A stretch of 26,570 nt of DNA, from the NCBI GenBank assembly GCA_015256945.1, contig JABZLB010000033.1, positions 1 through 26,570 of the forward strand, in the 5' to 3' direction. Positions 7,995 through 16,889 of the stretch are shown here, piece after piece; the stretch's first letter is position 1; each line of letters opens with the position of its first letter. Under the pieces are notes generated by a model. It was not told the origin of the DNA. It ran no database searches and saw nothing but the letters and a program-made list of their open reading frames with translations. A program made the position numbers and the translations under genes. Source of the stretch: Prevotellaceae bacterium (GTDB lineage Bacteria; Bacteroidota; Bacteroidia; Bacteroidales; Bacteroidaceae).

Positions 7995-8126
7995 GTTACT
8001 TCACAAAATATTTACCTTAACAGCCGTAAGCCGGCAGGAAAAAACCATAAATCAAAGGACTTTTGGGCCGAAATGTGCATTTTTTTTGCAATAAATTTAG
8101 TTTTCAAAGAAAAATAATTAAAATGT

Positions 8127-8158
8127 TTTGTTTTTATAAAAAATTACATCTATCTTTA
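8127..8158 (+). promoter_or_regulatory. Promoter of susC-susD
   Basis: TTTG at 8127-8130 is followed after 20 bases by TATCTTTA (8151-8158), close to the Bacteroidota pattern TTTG-N19/20-TAnnTTTG with the last base A in place of G. Transcription would begin near 8165, leaving a leader of about 50 AT-rich bases before the SusC ATG. Confidence 0.65.
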
Positions 8159-8213
8159 CCCGATGAAAAATATATATAATTACCATATTGTAATAACAAA
8201 CTAAAGAACGCTT

Positions 8214-11200
8214 ATGAAAAGACACATTGTTCTGTTAGGAGCACTTATGCTGTCGGGCGGATTGGCGGGAAGTCAGGCCTTTGCAAGCTCTGAGCCCCAG
8301 GCAATCACCCAGAGTTCCGGCACCGTCAGCGGTACGCTGGTCGACGAAAAGGGCGAACCTATCATCGGAGCAAGCATTCAGGAGATTGGAACTACACGCG
8401 GAACCATCTCGGATGCCAACGGTCACTTCACGCTTGAAGTAGGTAAAAACGCCAAGTTAAGAATTACTTACCTCGGTTATAAAACCGTGGAAGTAGCTGC
8501 AAAAAACAATCTGGCCATCACCATGCAGGACGACAATGCCCTTCTGGACGAGGTTGTGGTTGTAGGTTACGGTCAGCAAAAGAAAGCCAACCTGACGGGA
8601 GCAGTAGCCAATGTCGACATTGAGAAGACGCTTGGCAGCCGTCCGGTACAGGACGTTTCGAAAGCATTGCAGGGTGCTGTGCCCGGTCTTACCGTGCTTA
8701 GCAACAACGGAGCCCTGAACGCTTCGCCGTCAATATCTATCCGTGGTTTGGGAACGCTGTCGAACGGACAGAACTCTTCACCTCTTATTATAGTAGACGG
8801 TGTGCCCGTTGACGACCTTTCAATGGTTAACGGCAACGATATTGCCACCATCTCGGTGCTGAAAGACGCCTCTTCATCAGCCATATACGGTAGCCGTGCT
8901 GCCTTTGGTGTAATTCTTATTACAACCAAACAGGGGCAGAAAGGCGAGCATGTCAGCGTAAAATACAATATGCAGTTTGCATGGAACCAGTCGACAATGC
9001 TTCCCGATTTCCCATCGGTTTCAGAGCAGTTAAAGGCCGGTCTCATCAGTAAGGCTCGCGCAGGCGAAAGCACTCCCGAGCTTTTCGGTATGTATTTTGA
9101 CAAGCTTCTGCCCTACGCCGAAGCGTGGGAGAAACAGCATGGCGGACGTAAAGGCTACACCGTTATGCAGCCATATAAGAGCATGGACGACGTAGGCGAC
9201 TACTATTTCAACAATGGTTCGGCGCTCTATTACGCCAATTACAACATACCTGAAATCTGGTATAACAAGCATGCACCCTCAACAGAGCACAACGTAAGCA
9301 TATCAGGTTCGAGCAAGCGCACCGCTTTCCTCATGTCATTCAACTACGACAAGAACCAGGATGTGATGAAATTCAACCCCGGTAAGCTCGATCGCTATGG
9401 CATGAACCTGAATTTAAAGAGCGACGTTACCGACTGGCTTACAGTAGGTGCGCGCCTTAACTGGACACGTCGTAACTTCAGTGCTGCCGACCCATGGACC
9501 AATATTTACCAGTATTTGTGGCGATGGGGTTCTTACTTTATTCCGTCAGGCATCTACCAGGACACCGACGGCAATCAGTATGACTACCGTCTTGTTGCCC
9601 TCCAGAAAGGCAGTAACCGCATCAATAACACCCACGACCAGCTGCGTCTTAACGGTTATGTACAGGCTCATATTACAAAGGACCTGACCTTCAATGCCGA
9701 TTATACCTACGAAATACATAACTTTAACGAGAAGGCATCGAACAAAAGCATCTACGGTATGAACTGGGTGGGTACACGTCCAACCTATATTGTTACCACA
9801 AGTAACAGCGACGCTACACGCTGGAACAGCAAGGACGACCGCTGGACAGCCAATGCTTATGTTGACTATACGCACACTTTCGACAAGGTTCACAACCTGC
9901 ACGCTATGGCAGGTATCAACGGAGAGAGCTTCTCAAGCGACTATTTCTATGTTCGTCGCAAGCAACTCTACAATGAAGACTATCCTGAACTGAACCTCGC
10001 TTACGGCGATTTGACAAAGGCTACCATCACATCGTCAACGGGTGACCGTGCAAGTGCCGGTTTCTTTGGCCGCCTTAACTACGACTATAAGGGCATTTAC
10101 CTGCTCGAACTGAACGGCCGTTACGACGGTTCTTCACGTTTCCGTGCAGGCGACCGCTGGGCTTTCTTCCCCAGTTTCTCTCTGGGTTACCGCTTCTCTG
10201 AAGAGCCTTACTGGAAGGATTTGAAGAATATCGTATCGAACGGTAAGCTTCGTTTCTCATACGGACAGATTGGTAATGAGGCTATTGGCGACAATATGTT
10301 CCTCTCAACAGTAGGTGCTTACCAGATGACATGGCTTAACGGTTCGAACACTAAGCTCAATGGCTTTGGTATGCCAGACTGGGTAAACTCTACCCTTACA
10401 TGGGAACGTATTCAGACTTCAAACCTTGGTATCGACTTAGGATTCCTGAATAACGAGCTGAATATGACCTTTGAGCTTTATCAGCGTTTAACAAAGGACA
10501 TGCTTTGCCCGGGCCAGGCTATTCCGTCGTCAGTGGGTGCTGGTGCACCTTACACCAATAACGGACAGCTTCGCTCACGTGGCTGGGAGCTGTCTCTGGC
10601 ATGGCGTCATCAGTTTAACAAGGATTTGACAGCGTATGCCAACTTCTCTATCGGCGACTCTAAGATTAAAGTAACCAAATGGAACACCAGCAACAAGCTC
10701 GTAGGACATACCAATGACGTTTCGTATGCGTATGAAGGCGAGACATGGGGCGACATATGGGGCTTTGAAACAGACCGCTATTTCACCGAGAATGACTTTA
10801 ACGGCAAGGACGCCAGCGGCAAATGGATTTATAAAGCAGGCGTTGCTGACCAGACCACTATTCAGAACGACAACTTCGTTTTCGGCCCTGGTGACATCAA
10901 ATACAAGGACCTTAACGGCGACGGTAAGATTAATGGAGGAAAGGGTACTTTGGAAGACCACGGAGATATTAAGGTAATTGGTAACGTGTTGCCACGCTAC
11001 GAGTACAGCTTCCGTGTTGGCGGCAGCTGGAAAGGCTTTGATATTGACATCTTCTTCCAGGGCGTAGGCAAGCGCAATATGTGGACACTTTCTGCATTTA
11101 ACTTCCCTACTCTTAACCACCCTGACCTTGCATTGTACAAGAATCAAACCAAATACAACGTATATGACCCGGCTAATGGTGTCGTAAATATTAGCGAAAG

Positions 11201-11561
11201 CAACGATTATCCTTGCCTGTGGCCAGGTAACAACGTGGCTGGAAATGTACCCGCTCTTGCAGCAGGTGGCAGTAGTCACAACTATTATCCACAGTCAAAA
11301 TACTTAGTTGACATGTCGTATCTGCGCCTGAAGGCTCTCACTCTGGGTTATACTCTCCCGCAACAACTTACGCGTAAGGCATACATCCAGAACCTGAGAG
11401 TATACGTTAGCGGCAATAACCTGTTCCTCCTGCACAAGGGAAGCAAGAACTTGCCTATTGATCCGGAAATCAATACCGGTGAAGGTACACCTTATGGTGG
11501 CTGGGGACGTACACTTCCTCCAATGCGCACCTTCGCACTTGGCATGCAGCTCACATTCTAA
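8214..11561 (+). CDS. SusC-like TonB-dependent outer-membrane transporter
   Basis: At 1115 residues this is a full-length SusC/RagA transporter. It has a signal peptide (cleavage likely after QAFA, residue 24), a carboxypeptidase-regulatory-like beta-sandwich (about 35-105, SGTVSGTLVDEKGEPIIGAS), a TonB box (LDEVVVVGYG, 111-120), and a plug domain (about 121-240) with the SusC signatures SISIRGLGTL, IIVDGVPV and ASSSAIYGSRAAFGVILITT. A long beta-barrel follows, ending in Phe (GMQLTF). It forms the channel that imports the ligand held by SusD, powered by TonB. SusD follows 30 bp downstream, and the following genes point to peptidoglycan fragments as cargo; that assignment is inferred from context only. 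No HTCS, anti-sigma or SusR-type regulator lies beside it. Confidence 0.95.
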   Translation: MKRHIVLLGALMLSGGLAGSQAFASSEPQAITQSSGTVSGTLVDEKGEPIIGASIQEIGTTRGTISDANGHFTLEVGKNAKLRITYLGYKTVEVAAKNNLAITMQDDNALLDEVVVVGYGQQKKANLTGAVANVDIEKTLGSRPVQDVSKALQGAVPGLTVLSNNGALNASPSISIRGLGTLSNGQNSSPLIIVDGVPVDDLSMVNGNDIATISVLKDASSSAIYGSRAAFGVILITTKQGQKGEHVSVKYNMQFAWNQSTMLPDFPSVSEQLKAGLISKARAGESTPELFGMYFDKLLPYAEAWEKQHGGRKGYTVMQPYKSMDDVGDYYFNNGSALYYANYNIPEIWYNKHAPSTEHNVSISGSSKRTAFLMSFNYDKNQDVMKFNPGKLDRYGMNLNLKSDVTDWLTVGARLNWTRRNFSAADPWTNIYQYLWRWGSYFIPSGIYQDTDGNQYDYRLVALQKGSNRINNTHDQLRLNGYVQAHITKDLTFNADYTYEIHNFNEKASNKSIYGMNWVGTRPTYIVTTSNSDATRWNSKDDRWTANAYVDYTHTFDKVHNLHAMAGINGESFSSDYFYVRRKQLYNEDYPELNLAYGDLTKATITSSTGDRASAGFFGRLNYDYKGIYLLELNGRYDGSSRFRAGDRWAFFPSFSLGYRFSEEPYWKDLKNIVSNGKLRFSYGQIGNEAIGDNMFLSTVGAYQMTWLNGSNTKLNGFGMPDWVNSTLTWERIQTSNLGIDLGFLNNELNMTFELYQRLTKDMLCPGQAIPSSVGAGAPYTNNGQLRSRGWELSLAWRHQFNKDLTAYANFSIGDSKIKVTKWNTSNKLVGHTNDVSYAYEGETWGDIWGFETDRYFTENDFNGKDASGKWIYKAGVADQTTIQNDNFVFGPGDIKYKDLNGDGKINGGKGTLEDHGDIKVIGNVLPRYEYSFRVGGSWKGFDIDIFFQGVGKRNMWTLSAFNFPTLNHPDLALYKNQTKYNVYDPANGVVNISESNDYPCLWPGNNVAGNVPALAAGGSSHNYYPQSKYLVDMSYLRLKALTLGYTLPQQLTRKAYIQNLRVYVSGNNLFLLHKGSKNLPIDPEINTGEGTPYGGWGRTLPPMRTFALGMQLTF

Positions 11562-11591
11562 TGATGTGTCCAACATTAAAACAAAAGCAAC

Positions 11592-13316
11592 ATGAAAAAA
11601 TCAATTTTCTATATTGTCGCAGCGTCAGCATTACTGTTTAGCAGCTGCGATGACCTGCTGGACAAGAACCCTCGCGACACCTTTGTCAACAATCCTGCCT
11701 TTTGGAGTAACAACAATCAGGTAGAAAGTTACAGTAATGGCTTCTACGAGTTCTATGGCGGTGCCAGCAATTTCTACTTCAATGCGCTGAACGACGACCA
11801 GGTTGAGCCTACGTTTGCCAACTGGTCATTTACTACCGTGCCGGCAAAATCGGGCGCATGGTCGAATCGTTTTACCAACATCCGTCGTATAAACTACATG
11901 CTTGACGGACTGAAAACGTCAACATTACCAGCCGCTCAGCGCAAGCGTTATGAAGCAATAGGCCGTTTAAACCGCGCCTACGAATATGCTGAACTGACAA
12001 AAATGTACGGCGATGTACAGTGGGAAAACAAGGCAATTACCGACCTTAACGACGAAGCTGTTTATGGAGAACGTACCGATCAGGACGTTGTTATGGACTC
12101 GGTGCTGAACGATCTCAATTTTGCCATCGACAACCTTGAAAGCAACACATCCGACAAAACGCTGTGGAGCAAGGAGCTTGCCCTCGCCATTAAGAGCGAT
12201 GCATGTCTGTACTGGGGAACCTATTGCAAATATCGCACCCAGGCCGACAACGGTAAGGCTGCCGATTTAACGCTTGCAAACAAGTTCCTTCAGGAGTGTG
12301 TCAATGCTTCTGAGCAGCTGATGAACAGTGGAAAATTCTCTCTCGATCCATGGACTGTGGCAGGAGGTAAGACCTATACCATCTTTAACTCGATTAATAT
12401 AGGTAACAATCCTGAGGTTATTTTCTACCGTAACTATGAGAAAGACCTCGTTATGCAGCCTTCAAGCCTGGCCGATTACACAAGTGGTTCGACCACACAG
12501 AAGGGTATTACCAAAGATGCTATTGACGCTTTCTTGTTCTTAGACGGCAAGCCAAAGGCAACAACGTCATTACCCAAGGACGATAAGGCTGTGCTTGATG
12601 CCAATGGCAACTACTCGATTGCACACTTTCTGGCTAACAAGGACAAGCGTTTGAGCCTGCTTGTTGACCCAATTCTGGCTTTCAAAGACCATGGATGGAT
12701 TCGCAATGAGCCTTCACCAGACGGTCCTCTGCCTGCTGAAATGACATCGTCGACGGGTTATACCATCTATAAATTCGATAATCCACAGCTTCCGTTACAC
12801 TATCGTACCAACACCAATACATCGTATATGGATGTTCCAATGTACTGGTATGCAACCATTTTACTGAACGAAGCTGAGGCAAAGGCTGAATTAGGTACCA
12901 TCACACAGACCGATTTGGACAAGACAATCAACCTGCTTCAGGCACGTGCAGGCCTGCCAAACATGACTACTACCCCTGCTGCTGACCCGGCAAACAATGC
13001 AGGTGTAAGCGACCTGATTTGGGAAATACGCCGCTGTCGTCGCTGTGAGCTGATACTTGCCAACGATTATCGCTACTGGGATTTGGTGCGCTGGCACCAG
13101 CTTGACAAGCTCGACAGCAATACTTATCCCAATATCAACCTTGGTGCTAACGTGACAAATGTTAGCGATGCTGACAAGAATGCACAGGGATACCTGAACG
13201 GTACCAGCGCAACACGTAAATTCGAGGCCAAGTATTATCACTATCCTGTTCCGGCAAATGAGATAGAACTCGTTAAGAAGAGCGGTAAAGTGCTGACACA
13301 AAACCCTGGATGGTAA
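11592..13316 (+). CDS. SusD/RagB-like surface glycan-binding lipoprotein
   Basis: The 574-residue lipoprotein has a short signal and lipobox (LLFSSC, Cys19) followed by DDLLDKNP, the usual SusD N-terminus. The middle holds tetratricopeptide-like helices (AIGRLNRAYEYAELTKMYGD at about 120). Near the C-terminus is the conserved RRCELILANDYRYWDLVRW segment (about 478-496), and it ends VLTQNPGW as in many SusD proteins. It would cap the SusC channel at the cell surface and bind the ligand. It shares the SusC promoter and is closed off by the terminator at 13418-13450. The specificity is not readable from sequence; a muropeptide or glycan-strand ligand is inferred from the locus. Confidence 0.94.
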   Translation: MKKSIFYIVAASALLFSSCDDLLDKNPRDTFVNNPAFWSNNNQVESYSNGFYEFYGGASNFYFNALNDDQVEPTFANWSFTTVPAKSGAWSNRFTNIRRINYMLDGLKTSTLPAAQRKRYEAIGRLNRAYEYAELTKMYGDVQWENKAITDLNDEAVYGERTDQDVVMDSVLNDLNFAIDNLESNTSDKTLWSKELALAIKSDACLYWGTYCKYRTQADNGKAADLTLANKFLQECVNASEQLMNSGKFSLDPWTVAGGKTYTIFNSINIGNNPEVIFYRNYEKDLVMQPSSLADYTSGSTTQKGITKDAIDAFLFLDGKPKATTSLPKDDKAVLDANGNYSIAHFLANKDKRLSLLVDPILAFKDHGWIRNEPSPDGPLPAEMTSSTGYTIYKFDNPQLPLHYRTNTNTSYMDVPMYWYATILLNEAEAKAELGTITQTDLDKTINLLQARAGLPNMTTTPAADPANNAGVSDLIWEIRRCRRCELILANDYRYWDLVRWHQLDKLDSNTYPNINLGANVTNVSDADKNAQGYLNGTSATRKFEAKYYHYPVPANEIELVKKSGKVLTQNPGW

Positions 13317-13417
13317 ATGGAATAAAAAGCTCAGGAGCCTGCAGAATGGCTATAACCATAACGGCATAATGTGCTCCTGACACTTTCATACTTATCTACA
13401 TTAATAATCTTTAAATT

Positions 13418-13450
13418 ACAGCCGAGGCTTATGTCTCGGCTGTTTTTTTT
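13418..13450 (+). terminator. Intrinsic terminator after susD
   Basis: ACAGCCGAG (13418-13426) pairs with CTCGGCTGT (13435-13443) around an 8-base loop, and the T-run continues to 13450. It is a canonical terminator that ends the susC-susD transcript about 100 bases past the susD stop, so the downstream amidase gene needs its own promoter. Confidence 0.9.
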
Positions 13451-13452
13451 AG

Positions 13453-13460
13453 TAACTTTG
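13453..13460 (+). promoter_or_regulatory. -7 box of the amidase gene promoter
   Basis: TAACTTTG matches TAnnTTTG exactly and lies three bases after the terminator T-run, 28 bases before the ATG at 13489. The expected -33 region falls inside the terminator stem, with no clear TTTG. The next ATG upstream (13468) runs into a stop after seven codons, which supports 13489 as the start. Confidence 0.6.
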
Positions 13461-13488
13461 CCTTAACTATGCAACAATCTTACGCTGT

Positions 13489-16400
13489 ATGACTAAATCT
13501 ATTCTTTGCAGCTTGTGCGCAGCTTTCATTATGGCAGCACCTGCAGGAGCACAGACCCTTACCAAACAGGAAAAAGCCGCTATCGTCGGCGTCTTGGGAT
13601 CATTTACAAAAGGTATAAGATCCGACAAGATCGTTATTGATACCGTTGTTGTCAACAACGACAGTTTGAAGATTTTTCTTAACAGTGCCTTGGAGGATAT
13701 ATCCATCAGGCAAGACAATGCAACCGCAATAACCTCTACAATACGATCGCTGCTTCCACCCGATTTAAGCAAAAAGAAGCTGCAGGTACTGGTAGATGGC
13801 AATGATATTTTTTCGTTAATACCGAACCTTTATCGTGCAAAGGCCGAACGCAGACCTTCATTCCGCAACACGTCGGCAGAACCTTTGGTAACTCGGAGCG
13901 ACCGTCCTTATACACCACAAAACGGTTTAGACGGCAGGCATATTGCCATGTGGCAGAGCCATGGCAAATATTTCGAACTGGGAACAAACCGCTGGGAATG
14001 GCAGCGTGCACGCCTTTTTGAGAGTGTTGAGGACAAATTCACGCAGAGTTTTGTATTGCCATATCTTATCCCGATGCTCGAAAATGCAGGTGCTTACGTC
14101 ATGACGCCACGGGAAAGAGATACAAATCCCTACGAAGTAGTGGTTGACAACGATGGGAAAATGGCAAAATCGCCTTATACAGAACAAAACGGAATAAACG
14201 CATGGCAGCAAGGCGAAGGAACAGGTTTTGCCTATGCCCGCTACCAATATCAGGATTTTGAGAATCCATTTACAGAAGGAACATACCGCCAGGCCACCAC
14301 TGTGCGAAAGGCTGCACAGGCCAGCACAATAACGTGGACACCACAAATTCGGCAAGAACGCAGCTATGCCGTTTACGTTTCGTACAAGACAGTAGAAGGA
14401 AGTACGACTGATGCTCATTACACCGTTTGCCATAGGGGTATAGAAACACACTTTACCGTGAATCAGACGATGGGCGGAGGCACATGGGTTTACCTCGGAA
14501 CGTTCAACTTTGGAATGGGTAAAGGCAACTACGTTAAATTGACAAACGTGTCACATGACGCTGGAAAAATCGTGACTGCTGATGCAGTAAGGTTCGGCGG
14601 TGGCATGGGAAACATTGCACGGGCAGCCAGTGGTGACAGCACCTATGTGTATACAAAGGCCAATACTCGCAGCCTTGGGGGGCAGCCTCGCAACGATTAT
14701 CAGCCTTCCTTTACTACATATCCCATGACAAGTGGCTACCCACGCTTCCTCGAAGGAGCACGCTATTACATGCAGTGGGCAGGCATTCCCGACAGCATTT
14801 ACAGTCCCACGCACGGACGAAACGACTATGCAGACGATTACCGTAACCGCGGATTATGGGTTAATTACATTGCAGGCGGCAGCAAGGCATGTCCTGATGT
14901 AAAGGGCTTAAACATACCAGTTGCCCTGTCTTTCGCCTTTCACTCGGACGCAGGAACTGTTAAAGGCGACTCAATTATTGGCAATCTTGGTATTTATCAA
15001 ACCAGTATGTACGGCGGAAAATTCGCAGACGGTACCTCCCGTGACGCCAACAGAGACCTGTGCGACCTCGTACAGTCGAGCATTACACATGATTTACGCA
15101 TGCAGGTTGAACCCAAATGGACGCGTCGCGGCATGTGGAATCAACGCTACTTTGAAGCATGGACTCCACGCGTTCCTGCCATGCTGCTCGAGCTGATGAG
15201 TCACGAAAACTTTGCCGATATGCGCTACGGTCTCGATCCTCGCTTCGCATTTATTACCTCACGAGCCATATATAAAGGTATATTACGCTTCTTAAGCACT
15301 GAATATGGTTACGATTATGTGGTACAGCCATTGCCTGTTGACCACTTCTCGGCACTGTTCAACAAGAAGAATGAGGTTGAATTGAGCTGGGCTCCTGTGG
15401 CTGATAGTCTTGAAGTTACAGCTGTACCCGACCGCTATATTGTTTACAAACGCATTGGAAACGGCGATTTTGACAACGGAACCGTTGTGAAAAAGAACAG
15501 CTTTACCTGTACCATCCCGTCGGATGTAGTGGTTAGTTTTAAGGTAACAGCGCTGAATAAGGGTGGCGAAAGCTTCCCTTCGGAAATACTTTCAGTAGGT
15601 ATTAACTCGAAAACTACAACACGCCCTGTGCTTGTTATCAACGGTTTCGACCGTCTTTCTGCTCCTGACGACTTCGTAAGCTCGGACGATTCGGAGGCTG
15701 GTTTCCTTGCCGACAACGATAATGGAGTGGCTTATCAGCAACTGATTTCGTATGTAGGCAAGATGAAAGAGTTCCGCAGGGCTATCCCATGGACACATGA
15801 TGACGCAGCCGGATTTGGTGACAGCTATGGCAATTACGAAAAAAAGATTATTGCCGGCAACACATTTGATTATCCTGCTATGCACGGATCGTCGATACTT
15901 AAGGCAGGTTTCAGCTTTTGTTCCATAGGGCGTTCAGCTCTCAATACGTTTGAAGGCAAACTCCCGCAAATGCTCAAACCTCTTACCGGAGAGGCTTGCC
16001 AAAGTGCCTTTTCGGCTGTCGATTTCATTCTTGGCAAGCAAAAACAGAGCAAATTTGGTCGTCCAGGCTTGCATCCGTTGTCATTTAAGACCTTCGATGA
16101 GCCTGTGCAGAAATTCCTTACAGCCTATTGTAAGGCAGGCGGAGCGGTGTTTGTATCAGGCTCTTACGTTGGCACCGACTTATGGCAAAACCCATTAAAC
16201 TATCCCGCTACAAACCCATACGCTGGATATTTCAAGAAAAACGAAAAGGCTGATCAAGATTTTGCACGTAATATTCTGAAATATCAGTGGCGCGAAGACC
16301 GTGCCTCGAACACGGGAAGGGCTGCCTATGTGGCATCGCCTATACCAGGAAACAATAACATTGTGCGCTATTACAATGTGCCAAATGAGAATAGTTACGT

Positions 16401-16617
16401 TGTGGAATCGCCCGATGCCATCGACCCTGCCGACCCATCGGCCTATACTTTCATGCGTTATCCCGAAACCAATATGAGTGCAGGTATCTGCTTTGGCGGC
16501 AATGCCACTGACCATTGGCGTACATGTGTGCTCGGTTTCCCATTTGAATCGTTAAGAAGTGAGAAGATAAGGGACAATATGATGAAGCGTATTCTCACGT
16601 ACCTCATGGAAAAGTAA
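13489..16617 (+). CDS. Secreted N-acetylmuramoyl-L-alanine amidase-like protein with inserted golvesin/Xly-type domain and FN3
   Basis: The 1042-residue product starts with a Sec signal (cleavage after PAGA, residue 21). The catalytic fold looks like an Amidase_3 zinc hydrolase split by an insertion. His158 (MWQSHGKY) and Glu181 (ESVEDKF, with LIPMLENAGAYVMTPRERD after it) would be the first two zinc ligands, His485 (SFAFHSDAG, matching the family SIHxN motif) the third, and Glu568 (PAMLLELMSHENF) the catalytic Glu. Between the halves, about 261-372 is a beta-sandwich resembling the golvesin C-terminal/xanthan-lyase-type domain (TYRQATTVRKA to AVRFGGGMG). An FN3-like domain follows (about 625-705), then an unassigned alpha/beta domain (about 711-1040). 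It would cut the MurNAc-peptide amide bond. Database names such as xanthan lyase are likely for homologues; the residues favour an amidase. Activity is inferred. Confidence 0.8.
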   Translation: MTKSILCSLCAAFIMAAPAGAQTLTKQEKAAIVGVLGSFTKGIRSDKIVIDTVVVNNDSLKIFLNSALEDISIRQDNATAITSTIRSLLPPDLSKKKLQVLVDGNDIFSLIPNLYRAKAERRPSFRNTSAEPLVTRSDRPYTPQNGLDGRHIAMWQSHGKYFELGTNRWEWQRARLFESVEDKFTQSFVLPYLIPMLENAGAYVMTPRERDTNPYEVVVDNDGKMAKSPYTEQNGINAWQQGEGTGFAYARYQYQDFENPFTEGTYRQATTVRKAAQASTITWTPQIRQERSYAVYVSYKTVEGSTTDAHYTVCHRGIETHFTVNQTMGGGTWVYLGTFNFGMGKGNYVKLTNVSHDAGKIVTADAVRFGGGMGNIARAASGDSTYVYTKANTRSLGGQPRNDYQPSFTTYPMTSGYPRFLEGARYYMQWAGIPDSIYSPTHGRNDYADDYRNRGLWVNYIAGGSKACPDVKGLNIPVALSFAFHSDAGTVKGDSIIGNLGIYQTSMYGGKFADGTSRDANRDLCDLVQSSITHDLRMQVEPKWTRRGMWNQRYFEAWTPRVPAMLLELMSHENFADMRYGLDPRFAFITSRAIYKGILRFLSTEYGYDYVVQPLPVDHFSALFNKKNEVELSWAPVADSLEVTAVPDRYIVYKRIGNGDFDNGTVVKKNSFTCTIPSDVVVSFKVTALNKGGESFPSEILSVGINSKTTTRPVLVINGFDRLSAPDDFVSSDDSEAGFLADNDNGVAYQQLISYVGKMKEFRRAIPWTHDDAAGFGDSYGNYEKKIIAGNTFDYPAMHGSSILKAGFSFCSIGRSALNTFEGKLPQMLKPLTGEACQSAFSAVDFILGKQKQSKFGRPGLHPLSFKTFDEPVQKFLTAYCKAGGAVFVSGSYVGTDLWQNPLNYPATNPYAGYFKKNEKADQDFARNILKYQWREDRASNTGRAAYVASPIPGNNNIVRYYNVPNENSYVVESPDAIDPADPSAYTFMRYPETNMSAGICFGGNATDHWRTCVLGFPFESLRSEKIRDNMMKRILTYLMEK

Positions 16618-16650
16618 AAAGGTAAAAAAGTAAAATAGTAAAAAATTTAC
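16612..16650. repeat. A-rich GTAAAAA microsatellite
   Basis: Starting at the end of the amidase gene, AGTAAAA-type words recur five times in about 36 bases (GTAAAAA, GTAAAAAA, GTAAAATA, GTAAAAAA). It looks like slippage-prone low-complexity DNA; no function is assigned. Confidence 0.6.
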
Positions 16651-16654
16651 TGAC

Positions 16655-16762
16655 GGAGGGTTCGATACTGAAAGTAAAAAAGAATATGAAATGATGCTGG
16701 AGGGTTCGATACTGAAGGCAATAAAGAGTATGAAATGATGCTGGAGGGTTCGAGCTTCAAGA
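16655..16762. repeat. 44-bp tandem repeat, two copies plus a partial third
   Basis: Units start at 16655, 16699 and 16743, each with GGAGGGTTCGA. Copies 1 and 2 agree at 40 of 44 positions (both end ATGAAATGATGCT); copy 3 keeps the first 11 bases then diverges. The 44-bp step is twice the 22-bp step of other arrays in this window. Minus-strand open frames here merely translate the repeat. Confidence 0.85.
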
Positions 16763-16802
16763 TAACAAAATAAAGGGGACGTTGCCCCAATACAAACAAC
16801 AA

Positions 16803-16810
16803 TACATTTG
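16803..16810 (+). promoter_or_regulatory. Possible -7 box before the phosphoesterase gene
   Basis: TACATTTG matches TAnnTTTG, with GTTG at 16781-16784 eighteen bases upstream as a weak -33. It would give an A-rich leader of about 70 bases. No terminator is seen between the amidase gene and here, so readthrough is also possible. Confidence 0.45.
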
Positions 16811-16889
16811 AAAAACCACTCCATAAGGAGTTAAAATACAAATCAGGAAACAATAGAAAACCCATCACAAAACAAAGAATAAATCTACT

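Larger units (their letters stand above)
7852..8213. other. 362-bp intergenic region between TolC and SusC genes
   Basis: No gene is supported; a 70-codon frame at 7905-8117 is built from GC-rich repeat sequence and has no family features. The left half holds the GC-rich 22-bp-spaced palindromes (7907-7994) and a long inverted repeat (7900-7990). The right half turns AT-rich from about 8060 and carries the SusC promoter (8127-8158) with a leader of about 50 bases. Confidence 0.7.

Noticed and set aside
7905..8117. 70-codon open frame before susC
   Set aside because: Built on the GC-rich palindromic repeats, Arg/Ala-rich with no recognisable features, and it runs into the SusC promoter region.
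16552..16868. Overlapping minus-strand frames with repeated SNPPS/EPSSIISYS text
   Set aside because: They are translations of the 44-bp tandem repeat in two frames and overlap the amidase 3' end antisense.
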